NCBI RefSeq assembly: GCF_900114475.1
Contig: NZ_FOTE01000018.1
Coordinates: 1-64,000 of the forward strand
Length of the DNA stretch: 64,000 nt
Source of the DNA: Paenibacillus sp. 1_12
Lineage (GTDB): Bacteria > Bacillota > Bacilli > Paenibacillales > NBRC-103111
Reading direction: 5' to 3'
Part shown: piece after piece, positions 1 to 7,670 of the stretch
How positions within the stretch are numbered: the stretch's first letter is position 1
Layout: each line of letters starts with the position of its first letter
Notes under the pieces: generated by a model
Told to the model about the DNA's origin: nothing
What the model saw: only the letters and a program-made list of their open reading frames with translations
Databases searched by the model: none
Position numbers and translations under genes: made by a program

Positions 1-10
1 CGGGTCACCA
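1..10 (+). tRNA. 3' end of a tRNA (probably tRNA-Glu), cut by the window edge
   Basis: The first ten bases, CGGGTCACCA, have the form of a tRNA acceptor 3' strand plus discriminator and encoded CCA. They match the end of Bacillus-type tRNA-Glu, and lie 6 bases before tRNA-Val in a tRNA cluster. The identity is inference because the anticodon is outside the window. Confidence 0.5.
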
Positions 11-16
11 AAGCAA

Positions 17-92
17 GGGCGCTTAGCTCAGCTGGGAGAGCATCTGCCTTACAAGCAGAGGGTCGGCGGTTCGATCCCGTCAGCGCCCACCA
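17..92 (+). tRNA. tRNA-Val (anticodon TAC)
   Basis: Acceptor stem GGGCGCT pairs with AGCGCCC; the anticodon loop CTTACAA sits between TCTGC and GCAGA; the T-arm holds GTTCGATCC. CCA is encoded. Second member of a five-to-six tRNA cluster transcribed to the right. Confidence 0.96.
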
Positions 93-109
93 TATTTTTA
101 GTAGAATGA

Positions 110-183
<74 letters not shown>

Positions 184-221
184 CTTAATTTTTCGAAGCT
201 TACTTGCCTTCGAAACAATGT

Positions 222-298
222 GGAGCCGTGGTGTAGTGGCCCAACATGCCTGCCTGTCACGCAGGAGATCGCGGGTTCGAATCCCGTCGGCTCCGCCA
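222..298 (+). tRNA. tRNA-Asp (anticodon GTC)
   Basis: Acceptor GGAGCCG/CGGCTCC, anticodon loop CTGTCAC within CCTGC/GCAGG, discriminator G and encoded CCA. Confidence 0.96.
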
Positions 299-318
299 CT
301 TTTATTGAATATACATAA

Positions 319-394
<76 letters not shown>

Positions 395-417
395 TTTTTA
401 CACAAAGTACATTTTGT

Positions 418-494
418 CGGGACGTAGCTCAGCTTGGTAGAGCACCTGGTTTGGGACCAGGGGGTCGCATGTTCAAATCGTGTCGTCCCGACCA
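418..494 (+). tRNA. tRNA-Pro (anticodon TGG)
   Basis: Acceptor CGGGACG/CGTCCCG, anticodon loop TTTGGGA within CCTGG/CCAGG, encoded CCA. Last tRNA of the left cluster. Confidence 0.96.
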
Positions 495-587
495 CTTCTT
501 ATGCAGTCTAACGTGACAGCTTAAGACTTGAATTTTCTTGATATGTACTAGCATTCGTTGCCAATTTCATTATTTTAAGAACCGATA

Positions 588-614
588 AACCTTGTTCATA
601 CAAGGTTTTTTTTG
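588..614 (+). terminator. rho-independent terminator of the left tRNA cluster
   Basis: AACCTTG / CAAGGTT stem with a six-base loop, followed by a run of T. It lies 94 bases after tRNA-Pro and before the next gene. Confidence 0.85.
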
Positions 615-747
615 TTTTCTGGGAAGAACTATTTAATAGATAGAAACACGGTTCCGGGAAATCTTAATTACATCCAAAAAATCCATGTTCAAATGTTCGT
701 ATCAGATGGATAATAATTAGGAAGATACAACGGAATGAGGGATATTC

Positions 748-1254
748 ATGAAAGTGATTTTAGAAAAAGTGGCTTATGAGCAAAAATCGATACTGCGACA
801 GCTCCTTGAGCTTTATAAATATGATTTTAGTGAGTATGAGCTTGATGATGTCAATGAGCAAGGGTTGTATGATTATAAATATTTGGATTACTATTGGACT
901 GAGGATGGAAGACATGCATTTTTCATAAGAGTGGACGAGAAACTGGCAGGCTTCGCTTTAGTGAGAGCACTTGGAGTGAATGCAGAAGGTGAGGACATCC
1001 ATTCAATGGCTGAGTTTTTTGTGATGAAGAAGTACAGAAGAAGGGGAGTAGGTAATAAGGCGGCGATTCGTTTGTTTGATTTACTTCCTGGGAATTGGAA
1101 AGTTGGGCAGGTAGAGAACAATGCTCCTTCGCAGTTATTTTGGAGAAAAATTATTGCTGAGTACACAGGTCATAGCTATGTAGAAGGAAGACGTGATGAT
1201 TGCGACGGTCCTTTGCAAACCTTTAAATCGAATCATCTGAAACAAAGAGAGTGA
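748..1254 (+). CDS. GNAT-family N-acetyltransferase
   Basis: 168 residues. The central part reads AEFFVMKKYRRRGVGNKAA, the acetyl-CoA pyrophosphate-binding motif A (R/Q-x-x-G-x-G/A) of GNAT enzymes, preceded by a beta strand (FFIRVDEKLAGFALVRAL) and followed by a motif-B-like region with N-N-A-P-S-Q-L-F-W. GNATs move an acetyl group from acetyl-CoA to an amine; the substrate cannot be read from sequence. A purine-rich GAGGGA lies about 6 bases before the ATG. It is a stand-alone gene between the tRNA terminator and a decayed SDR fragment, and one of four GNAT genes within 3.2 kb. Confidence 0.88.
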   Translation: MKVILEKVAYEQKSILRQLLELYKYDFSEYELDDVNEQGLYDYKYLDYYWTEDGRHAFFIRVDEKLAGFALVRALGVNAEGEDIHSMAEFFVMKKYRRRGVGNKAAIRLFDLLPGNWKVGQVENNAPSQLFWRKIIAEYTGHSYVEGRRDDCDGPLQTFKSNHLKQRE

Positions 1255-1262
1255 GTCGGTAA

Positions 1263-1472
1263 AAAAGAATTACAGTTAATACAGGCAACCTCGGGCCAAC
1301 CGATACTGGCTGGATGACAGACTCTATCAAAGCTGAGCTGCTGCCTCGATTCCCAAGAGGACGAATAGGTACACCAGTAGATGTAGCGCGTCTGATTGCC
1401 TTTCTAGCAAGCGACGAAGGATTACAGGGCAGGTTATGGCATTCTGAAGGTGGATACAACCGAGGAGGATAG
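1263..1472 (+). pseudogene. decayed short-chain dehydrogenase/reductase, C-terminal fragment only
   Basis: One open frame of about 69 codons reads R-I-T-V-N-T-G-N-L-G-P-T-D-T-G-W-M-T, then R-I-G-T-P-V-D-V-A-R-L-I-A-F-L-A-S-D-E-G, ending in a TAG at 1470. This is the familiar C-terminal part of FabG-like SDR proteins (the V-N-x-x-x-P-G-P-T-D-T-G-W-M strand, then the D-V-A-x-x-x-x-F-L-A-S-D-E helix). There is no start codon or ribosome site; a stop (TAA 1260-1262) closes the frame upstream, and the N-terminal Rossmann motif and catalytic Tyr-x-x-x-Lys are absent. The remnant begins a few bases after the upstream GNAT stop codon, so the 5' two thirds were probably deleted. Confidence 0.75.
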
Positions 1473-1514
1473 TCGTAGGTGCTGTGAGGGGATACAAGCG
1501 GGAGGGATGGGGAT

Positions 1515-2063
1515 ATGCAGTTAGTTACGGAGCGATTGATTATAAGGGAATTCGAGCAGAAAGACTGGCAAGACGTGCATCTGTACGCCTCAAGTCCATT
1601 GGTTACGACACATATGATCTGGGGACCCAATACGGAGGAGGATACCAAGGCCTTTATGGGCAAAGTTATAGAGATGCAGGGGCAGCAGCCGCGCAAAGAA
1701 TTTGAAATGGCTGTAGTCCTGAAGGCGACGAAGCAGATTATTGGTGGTATCGGCTTGTACATATCCGAACCGAAGCAGGGCGAGATTGGCTATTGCTTTA
1801 ATCCGGAATTTTGGCAGCAAGGCTATGCCTCTGAAGCTGCTGAGGCTATGCTTCGTTTCGGATTTCAAGCTCAGGGATTGCACCGAATCTATGCCACCTG
1901 CCGTCCAGACAACATCGGCTCAGCCAAGGTCATGCAGAAAATCGGTATGACTTATGAAGGGCGTTTGCGGGAACACATGCATCATAAAGGTAAATGGCAT
2001 GATTCCTTGCTCCACTCGATATTAGAGCAGGAATTCAATCGTGATGAACGTTCGCAAGAATAG
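1515..2063 (+). CDS. RimJ/RimL-type GNAT N-acetyltransferase
   Basis: 182 residues. It opens with L-V-T-E-R-L-I-I-R-E-F, typical of the RimJ/RimL (ribosomal-protein or aminoglycoside-type) acetyltransferase branch, and carries I-G-Y-C-F-N-P-E-F-W-Q-Q-G-Y-A-S-E-A, the motif A acetyl-CoA loop (Q-G-Y-A-S-E-A), followed by C-R-P-D-N-I-G-S-A-K-V-M-Q-K-I-G-M. A purine-rich GGAGGGAT sits about 8 bases before the ATG. The substrate is not determinable. It converges with the HAD hydrolase downstream. Confidence 0.9.
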   Translation: MQLVTERLIIREFEQKDWQDVHLYASSPLVTTHMIWGPNTEEDTKAFMGKVIEMQGQQPRKEFEMAVVLKATKQIIGGIGLYISEPKQGEIGYCFNPEFWQQGYASEAAEAMLRFGFQAQGLHRIYATCRPDNIGSAKVMQKIGMTYEGRLREHMHHKGKWHDSLLHSILEQEFNRDERSQE

Positions 2064-2096
2064 AATCCGCTTAATAATGAACACAGCGGATCTTAT
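2064..2096. terminator. hairpin between convergent genes (weak terminator)
   Basis: ATCCGCT (2065-2071) pairs with AGCGGAT (2085-2091) in the 36-base gap between two convergent genes. Only a short T-rich tail follows, so strength is uncertain. Confidence 0.4.
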
Positions 2097-2099
2097 TCA

Positions 2100-2819
2100 C
2101 TACAGTTCTAAAAGTTCAGAGAGTGTATGGATGATTCGATAGGGCTGTGTCTCTGAATTGACGGGGACACCGACTTTTTTATGATCGATCCAAATCCCTT
2201 TGATGCCAAGACGTTGTGGTGCGGCAATTTCCCATTCAAAATTATCGCCAACCATCCACGTATCTTCTGCGGCTGCACCCAACTGTTGGATAGCGTGGTG
2301 GTAGATGCGAGCGTCCGGCTTGCCAATCCCAAATTCACCCTCAACAAGGATAATATCGAAAAGCGGCGCAAGACCAAATTTGTTAATTTTGTTCCATTGT
2401 GGTTCTGTGTTTCCATTCGTCAGCAGGGCTAACTTAATTCCCATCGCCTTAAGACGTTGAACCGTTTCTATGGCACCTATGAACGGCTGTATGGCTTTAT
2501 CGCGTAGTTCACCATAGGTAGAAGCTATCTGATCAGTATTAGCGGAGTTGGTAAGCTCGAACTGCTCTAGCGCGGCTGCAATGATCTCGGACCTCGCTTT
2601 TCGAAGATCCATTCTGCCGATACGATGTCGTTCAGGATCACTCCAATGCCATTTGGCTCTTGCTTTAATTGCAGCAATTACATGCTCGATGTCCATTTGT
2701 TCAGATAAATGTCCGCAGGCATCCCTCCAGCATTGATCGGTGTCAACTCCGTGATCATAAGAAATAATCGTATCATCCATATCCAATAAAATCGCTTTTG
2801 GCAGTCTAGCTTCCAGCAC
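2100..2819 (-). CDS. HAD-superfamily hydrolase (phosphatase-like)
   Basis: 239 residues. All four HAD motifs are visible: I, L-L-D-M-D-D-T-I (nucleophile Asp and acid/base Asp); II, L-L-T-N-G; III, K in G-I-G-K-P-D; IV, V-G-D-N-F-E-W-E-I. Between motifs I and II lies a helical C1 cap domain, as in haloacid dehalogenase/YjjG-type phosphatases. It probably removes phosphate from a small metabolite or nucleotide; substrate unknown. The start is GTG, with GGGAGTG seven bases upstream. Monocistronic and convergent with the GNAT gene at 1515. Confidence 0.9.
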   Translation of the reverse strand: MLEARLPKAILLDMDDTIISYDHGVDTDQCWRDACGHLSEQMDIEHVIAAIKARAKWHWSDPERHRIGRMDLRKARSEIIAAALEQFELTNSANTDQIASTYGELRDKAIQPFIGAIETVQRLKAMGIKLALLTNGNTEPQWNKINKFGLAPLFDIILVEGEFGIGKPDARIYHHAIQQLGAAAEDTWMVGDNFEWEIAAPQRLGIKGIWIDHKKVGVPVNSETQPYRIIHTLSELLEL

Positions 2820-2955
2820 ACGATCACTCCCATCAATGGTTTTTGTTTATGTAGTCCTTGTTCCATATTCATTGTAACATAGCCACTCCATACGCAAGGC
2901 TCAAATTTAAAGTTTCTGGTGTATAAGTTTGCCTAATAAGAAAGGTCGTGTAGAG

Positions 2956-3414
2956 ATGCAAGATGTCCATGTGAAGCAGGTTTCTTTTGATAATATAGAT
3001 TTAAGTGTATTAATAGCTAAGCTGGACGCTGAGCTGCTGCTGAAATATCCGAAGGAGGATATTTTTGGGGTAGATTTTGAGGACCCAGAAATCCATAAAA
3101 TGACGTTTGTTATTGCGTACTGCGAAGGCATTGCAATTGGGTGCGGTGCACTGCGACCTTTGGATCCGGTAAGTATCGAATTAAAAAGGTTTTTTGTAGA
3201 TCCGTCTTACAGGCAACGCGGCATTGCTTCATTAATACTCCACTTTTTGGAACATGAGGCTATTCGAAAAGGATATTCGATTCTCAGGCTAGAGGCAGGG
3301 CTGCTTCAACCTGAAGCGATAGCCATGTACACCAGATTTGGGTATGATGAAATTGAGCGGTTTGGTGAATATGTCGATTCTAAGCAAAGTGTGTGTTTTG
3401 AAAAGCGGCTGTAG
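2956..3414 (+). CDS. GNAT-family N-acetyltransferase
   Basis: About 152 residues. The core reads R-F-F-V-D-P-S-Y-R-Q-R-G-I-A-S-L-I-L, a clear motif A acetyl-CoA loop, followed by L-R-L-E-A-G-L-L-Q-P-E-A-I-A-M-Y-T-R-F-G-Y (motif B), resembling small PhnO/YvbK-like acetyltransferases. I chose ATG 2956, preceded by AAAGG at ten bases, over an upstream in-frame TTG at 2929 that lacks a ribosome site. The next gene begins 35 bases later on the same strand with its own SD, so the two may be co-transcribed. Confidence 0.85.
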   Translation: MQDVHVKQVSFDNIDLSVLIAKLDAELLLKYPKEDIFGVDFEDPEIHKMTFVIAYCEGIAIGCGALRPLDPVSIELKRFFVDPSYRQRGIASLILHFLEHEAIRKGYSILRLEAGLLQPEAIAMYTRFGYDEIERFGEYVDSKQSVCFEKRL

Positions 3415-3449
3415 CCATACAAGACCCTACATAGACGGAGTGAGCAGTC

Positions 3450-3917
3450 ATGAACATTGAAGTTAAGGAAGCAGAAATCAACCAAGTAGATATCGTCTTG
3501 AACCTGATGCAGCAAGCTTTCCAAGAGTACAATGGGAAGTTGACTCCACCATCAGGGGCGCTCTCCGAAACAGCGGAAGATATTAAAAACATCATGCAGC
3601 AGGGTGGCGGGGCTGTAATCGCTTGGGCTGGGCAGTCAGCTGTTGGATCGGCCCGTTATAAATTTAAAGATTCACACATGTACATAGGAAGAGTGTCAGT
3701 CTCGCCTGCCTATAGAGGGAATGGGATTTGTAAAAGCCTGCTGAGCTTCTTAGAGCACCTGGCCAAAGCCAAAGGGATACAGGAAACAAGGGTGGAGGTA
3801 CGCTTGTCGATACCCGGGAATGTGGAATTGTATCAGAGACTGGAATATGAAATTATCGAACAAAAGTATTATCCGGAGCGAACAGATAGCTGGTATGTGA
3901 TGAGTAAAAGAGGATAA
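3450..3917 (+). CDS. GNAT-family N-acetyltransferase
   Basis: 155 residues. The motif V-S-V-S-P-A-Y-R-G-N-G-I-C-K-S-L-L is acetyl-CoA binding motif A, followed by V-E-V-R-L-S-I-P-G-N-V-E-L-Y-Q-R-L-E-Y-E (motif B). SD GGAGTGA precedes the ATG. It follows another GNAT gene by 35 bases and is probably in the same transcript. No terminator is visible after it; 173 bases of AT-rich DNA separate it from tRNA-Arg. Confidence 0.87.
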   Translation: MNIEVKEAEINQVDIVLNLMQQAFQEYNGKLTPPSGALSETAEDIKNIMQQGGGAVIAWAGQSAVGSARYKFKDSHMYIGRVSVSPAYRGNGICKSLLSFLEHLAKAKGIQETRVEVRLSIPGNVELYQRLEYEIIEQKYYPERTDSWYVMSKRG

Positions 3918-3995
3918 TGAGGTCTATTTTTCTGTAAGTAACATAACAGGCAAATGGGTCAAGTTATGAAAAAATAAAATATTTTAATATTTTGC

Positions 3996-4024
3996 TTGCA
4001 ATCATAATCTATACGTGATATTAT
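3996..4024 (+). promoter_or_regulatory. sigma-A-like promoter for the tRNA-Arg/tRNA-Leu pair
   Basis: TTGCAA and TATTAT are separated by exactly 17 bases and lie about 65 bases upstream of tRNA-Arg in otherwise AT-rich DNA. The -35 matches 4 of 6 and the -10 matches 5 of 6 consensus bases. Confidence 0.5.
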
Positions 4025-4090
4025 ACTTCTTGCGCACATGAAGCAGCGCTGAAATAACTGCTGAAACACAGTTTATAAGTTTTATACCGC

Positions 4091-4167
4091 GCGCCCTTAG
4101 CTCAGCTGGATAGAGCGTTTGACTACGAATCAAAAGGCCGGGAGTTCGAATCTCTCAGGGCGCGCCA
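4091..4167 (+). tRNA. tRNA-Arg (anticodon ACG)
   Basis: Acceptor GCGCCCT/AGGGCGC, anticodon loop CTACGAA within TTTGA/TCAAA, discriminator G and encoded CCA. Confidence 0.96.
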
Positions 4168-4174
4168 TACACTT

Positions 4175-4257
<83 letters not shown>

Positions 4258-4270
4258 TCATGGAATACCT

Positions 4271-4322
4271 AAAAAACTTGCTTCGATCTAACAATTACGT
4301 TAGATCGAAGCAAGTTTTTTTA
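4271..4322 (+). terminator. strong terminator after tRNA-Leu
   Basis: A perfect 17-bp stem (ACTTGCTTCGATCTAAC with its complement), loop AATTAC, followed by seven T. It is preceded by A-rich sequence, so it can also act on the minus strand. Confidence 0.92.
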
Positions 4323-4378
4323 AAAATAAAATGTATATAGGTACAGCGGAGCTGAACCATTCTTATATTGTGAGAACC

Positions 4379-4402
4379 GGCCAAGTCGGATACGACTTAG
4401 CC
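4379..4402 (-). terminator. hairpin downstream of the Gfo/Idh gene (possible weak terminator)
   Basis: GGCCAAGTCG / CGACTTAGCC with loop GATA lies 53 bases past the stop of the minus-strand operon. There is no long T run after it on the minus strand, so the terminator call is tentative. The T-run hairpin at 4271 lies just beyond. Confidence 0.35.
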
Positions 4403-4454
4403 AGCCTTGCAGCACGCATAACTAATGATTTGTTGGCTCAATCCGCCTAGGTAA

Positions 4455-5516
4455 TTACAATTTGCCGATAATGGAGCTGATCAGTACCTTTTCCCCACGC
4501 TTTGCGCTTTCAATCGCACCGAATACCATAGCCATACTGTTCAGGTTATCGGAGCAATCGGTCTCAGCCTTGCGGCCTTCGATGAGCGAGGTGAACATTT
4601 CCTCGAAGCAGCCTTCATGACCCTCACGGCCTTCCCAGACGGCTGTAGGGTCTATTTTTACGTGTTTATTCGTAAAGGCTCCTTCAGCTTCATCTACGGG
4701 TACGACTTCGGCATAGGGACTGTTCGTCCCATCCCATATCAAGGTTCCTTTGGAGCCGACAATTCGCCATGCGCTTTCCCAGGATGTTGGGGCGCCTTCA
4801 GCACTCCAAGAGCCGTTATAGGAAAATACGGTGCCGTCCGACATTTCGAATATGCACACTGCTGAAGCATTGCCTTTGTACCAGGAATAGGGTGGATTAA
4901 ATTCATGGCAGTATACGGACACCGGGTTTGCGCCCAGCAGAAAGCGGGCTTGATCAAATGTGTGAATAGCCATATCGAGAATGAGCGGGTTGTCCATCGC
5001 TTCGCGGAAGCCGCCGAAATGTGGTCCAAGGAAAAAATCGGCTTTCATAAAGCCAGGCTGTCCGATTACGTCCTGTTCGATCATGCCTCTGGCCTCGCGG
5101 ATTTGTTTATTATACCTGCGGTTCTGCATGACGATATAGTTTTTGTTGTGCTGATTCACGAAGTTCTTCATTTCAACAGCATCCTGCATGGAGGCGGCCA
5201 TCGGCTTTTCTCCGATCACATTGCAGCCAAGCGCGGTTGCTGTCATGACTACGCTTTTGTGAACCTCAGGTATGGTAACATCCATTACCAGATTGGCCCC
5301 AGTGGAACGAATAGCATCCTCAAGATTAGTAAACCGCCCGCAAGTAAGTCCAAGCTCATTCGCCATCGCTTCTGCGGCGGCTGGATAAATATCGACCAAA
5401 GCGACAATTTCAACGTCTTCTCTCGAAATTGCATATTTGACCCAACGCTTGCCCATGTTGCCACAGCCAACCTGGACGGCCCTGAAAGGCTTAACTGCTT
5501 TAACCGCACCCGACAT
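4455..5516 (-). CDS. Gfo/Idh/MocA-family NAD(P)-dependent oxidoreductase
   Basis: 353 residues. The N-terminal Rossmann fold opens V-Q-V-G-C-G-N-M-G-K-R-W (G-x-G-x-x-G class), then the I-G-E-K-P-M motif (the conserved E-K-P whose Lys is catalytic), and a C-terminal alpha/beta substrate domain. The family oxidises or isomerises sugars and inositols with NAD(P). I set the start at the ATG of M-S-G-A-V, two bases after the ThuA stop (TAATATG) and preceded by GGGAGGCAAG; the reading frame stays open another 71 codons but that part overlaps thuA and looks non-coding. Second gene of a two-gene operon with the ThuA-like gene; the divergent AraC gene is the likely regulator. Substrate unknown. Confidence 0.92.
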   Translation of the reverse strand: MSGAVKAVKPFRAVQVGCGNMGKRWVKYAISREDVEIVALVDIYPAAAEAMANELGLTCGRFTNLEDAIRSTGANLVMDVTIPEVHKSVVMTATALGCNVIGEKPMAASMQDAVEMKNFVNQHNKNYIVMQNRRYNKQIREARGMIEQDVIGQPGFMKADFFLGPHFGGFREAMDNPLILDMAIHTFDQARFLLGANPVSVYCHEFNPPYSWYKGNASAVCIFEMSDGTVFSYNGSWSAEGAPTSWESAWRIVGSKGTLIWDGTNSPYAEVVPVDEAEGAFTNKHVKIDPTAVWEGREGHEGCFEEMFTSLIEGRKAETDCSDNLNSMAMVFGAIESAKRGEKVLISSIIGKL

Positions 5517-5517
5517 A

Positions 5518-6249
5518 TTACTTGCCTCCCTTAATGGTCTCCAGCGGCTTGCTGTTGCCATAGACAGGCACCGGACGGGATGTTGGAGCTGCCCACGATA
5601 CGGCGTTGCGAATGACACGACGAATCTGTTCGTTATAGTAGGTAGGATAGGTTTCGTGACCAGGACGGAAATAAAAGATTTTGCCTTGTCCACGATGGAA
5701 TGTGCAGCCGCTGCGGAATACTTCTCCACCCTCGAACCAGCTTGTAAAAATCAGCTCGTCTGGCTGCGGAATGTCAAAGTGCTCGCCGTACATTTCCTCC
5801 TGCTCGAGCTCAATGTATTCACCGATGCCTTCGACTATCGGATGTCCGGGGGAAACGACCCACAGGCGTTCCTTCTCATCAGCCTCACGCCATTTCAAAT
5901 TGCATGACGTCCCCATCAGCTTCGTGAAAATTTTGGAGAAATGTCCGGAGTGCAGCACGATTAAGCCCATACCCTCACGTACACGCTTGTGAACGCGGTC
6001 CACAATGACGTCGGTAACCTCACGGTGCGCCTTATGCCCCCACCAGATCAGTACATCTGTATGGTTCAGCTTGTCTTCGGTTAATCCGTGCTCTTCTTCA
6101 TCTAATGTAGCATAGCTGATGTCAAAAGCATCGCCGAGGCCTTCGCCGATTGCGTGATGGATACCTTGGGGATAGACGGCACGCACCTTTTCGTTGTTTT
6201 GTTCATGACGGAACTCATTCCAGACAGTAACCCGTAGCCTTGCACTCAT
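5518..6249 (-). CDS. ThuA-like protein (trehalose-utilisation family)
   Basis: About 243 residues. The opening [16 protein letters not shown] and the later L-I-W-W-G-H-K-A-H and L-H-S-G-H-F-S-K are typical of ThuA-domain proteins, which have a glutamine-amidotransferase-like fold and are found with sugar dehydrogenases. The ATG at 6249 is preferred because GGAGG lies eight bases before it; the ATG five codons upstream overlaps that SD. First gene of a two-gene operon with the Gfo/Idh/MocA gene. The pair usually sits in sugar catabolic clusters; the exact reaction of ThuA proteins is not settled. Confidence 0.88.
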   Translation of the reverse strand: MSARLRVTVWNEFRHEQNNEKVRAVYPQGIHHAIGEGLGDAFDISYATLDEEEHGLTEDKLNHTDVLIWWGHKAHREVTDVIVDRVHKRVREGMGLIVLHSGHFSKIFTKLMGTSCNLKWREADEKERLWVVSPGHPIVEGIGEYIELEQEEMYGEHFDIPQPDELIFTSWFEGGEVFRSGCTFHRGQGKIFYFRPGHETYPTYYNEQIRRVIRNAVSWAAPTSRPVPVYGNSKPLETIKGGK

Positions 6250-6298
6250 ATTGAATACCTCCATTATATAATAGTCAGTTCACTCACCTCAGATTATA

Positions 6299-6312
6299 GG
6301 CAACCGCTTACA
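6299..6312 (-). promoter_or_regulatory. candidate cre (CcpA) site upstream of the thuA operon
   Basis: Read on the minus strand, TGTAAGCGGTTGCC fits the catabolite-responsive element consensus (TGNAARCGNWWWCA) at 12 of 14 positions. It lies 50 bases upstream of the ThuA-like start, in the divergent intergenic region. Confidence 0.5.
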
Positions 6313-6461
6313 CAAAAGATAGACTGAAATCTGCCCGTTCCTTCTCCAAAAATGACTTTTTTAAATTTCATAAAAAATCCTGTGCTATACTCGATATAAT
6401 TAGACTTCCAATCCTATGAAGGTCTATCTTCAAAAGTAAAAACGATGAGGTGCATTCGTTT

Positions 6462-7403
6462 ATGACTATTGCAATGGATACGCGGCATGATCCCGTCAGG
6501 GAAGAGCTCGTTATATATCAAAATCCATCTCTTTTTCTGAAGGTATGGGAGGTACAGTCCGATAAAGCGACAGTGGGGATTCCCGAGGTATGGCCGTGGC
6601 ATTATCATAAAGAGGTCGAATTTCTAGCTATAACAGAAGGTCGCGCAGGTATACAAACCAAAGATGATTATCGGTTACAAGACTATGGAGATGTGATGCT
6701 GTTCGGTTCCTCTCAGCTTCACCGGATTCATAAAGCACTGCCGTCCCCGCTGAGGTTCATTGTGCTTCAGGTCGATTTGCTGCAGCATTTTGATCAAAGC
6801 TCGCTACCTTATTTGCACTGCTTTTCCGAACTGACGCAGCCGCTGAGCAAATTGAATTACATATTTAGGGAGCATCCTGAGGGCCGTGAGGAGGCTTTCT
6901 CGCTTGTGAAGGATATTTATAGGGAGTCCCAGGAGCGCAAGCGGGGTTATGAGCTGGCGATCGGTGCTGCCATCAAACGGCTGCTGCTGCTTTTGCTGCG
7001 CTACGACTCCCGGATGATGCTTCAGGGTGATACGGAGCTGGAAGTAGTCCGCCTGCGGCCGGCACTTGATTATGTAGAGCGTAATCTCGGCGGTAAAATT
7101 ACGGTTGAAGAGGTTTGTGGTCTGCTTAATCTGAGCTACGCTTATTTTATCCGCTATTTTCGCACAACGATGGGGCTATCTTTTATTGAATTTGTGAATT
7201 ACAAACGTGTTAAAAAAGCCGAGAGGCTGCTGGTGACCCGCGATCTGAGCATAACAGAAATTGCCTGTGAGGTAGGAATACCGAGCAGCGCTCAATTTTA
7301 TAAATTATTCAAACGTCATAATCATTGCTCACCTGGAGAATTCAAGGCGCGAATGAGCGGTAAGACGGTCGGCAGCGGGAGCATCAAATCGAAGACTATT
7401 TAG
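6462..7403 (+). CDS. AraC-family transcriptional regulator with cupin sensor domain
   Basis: About 313 residues. The N-terminal half contains W-P-W-H-Y-H-K-E-V-E-F and a following G-D-V-M-L-F-G-S-S-Q-L-H-R strand, typical of the AraC cupin ligand-binding domain. The last ~100 residues hold the double helix-turn-helix: I-T-V-E-E-V-C-G-L-L-N-L-S-Y-A-Y-F-I-R-Y-F, then I-T-E-I-A-C-E-V-G-I-P-S-S-A-Q-F-Y-K-L-F-K. The start is ATG 6462, nine bases after GAGGTG; the GTG at 6450 belongs to that SD. Divergent from the thuA/Gfo operon, which it probably controls in response to a sugar. Confidence 0.92.
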   Translation: MTIAMDTRHDPVREELVIYQNPSLFLKVWEVQSDKATVGIPEVWPWHYHKEVEFLAITEGRAGIQTKDDYRLQDYGDVMLFGSSQLHRIHKALPSPLRFIVLQVDLLQHFDQSSLPYLHCFSELTQPLSKLNYIFREHPEGREEAFSLVKDIYRESQERKRGYELAIGAAIKRLLLLLLRYDSRMMLQGDTELEVVRLRPALDYVERNLGGKITVEEVCGLLNLSYAYFIRYFRTTMGLSFIEFVNYKRVKKAERLLVTRDLSITEIACEVGIPSSAQFYKLFKRHNHCSPGEFKARMSGKTVGSGSIKSKTI

Positions 7404-7670
7404 TGAACGTTGACAGTACTGCCAGAGGTTTTATACTTGCAGCCGGGCACTAAACGCAAGCAAGCATACCGGACTTTTCTTTCCTTGCCGCCGATAATCC
7501 GCTTTTTTCCTTATAGGAACGGTATGGAGAAGGGACATTTCTTTTTGTAAAGCCATGTAAAAGTATTGTCCGTATCCTGCCTTTCCAACGGCATATATGA
7601 TTGGACTTAAGCGTTCCTGCTGCAAGTGGGAGCTGCGCAATTACAATCATGATGGGGAGGACTTAACCTT

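Noticed and set aside
5517-5729. N-terminal extension of the Gfo/Idh gene
   Set aside because: Overlaps the ThuA gene; the SD and TAATATG junction place the true start at 5516.
7431-7650. Minus-strand frames in the gap before the binding-protein gene
   Set aside because: No ribosome site, no family resemblance and two frames overlapping in the same place.
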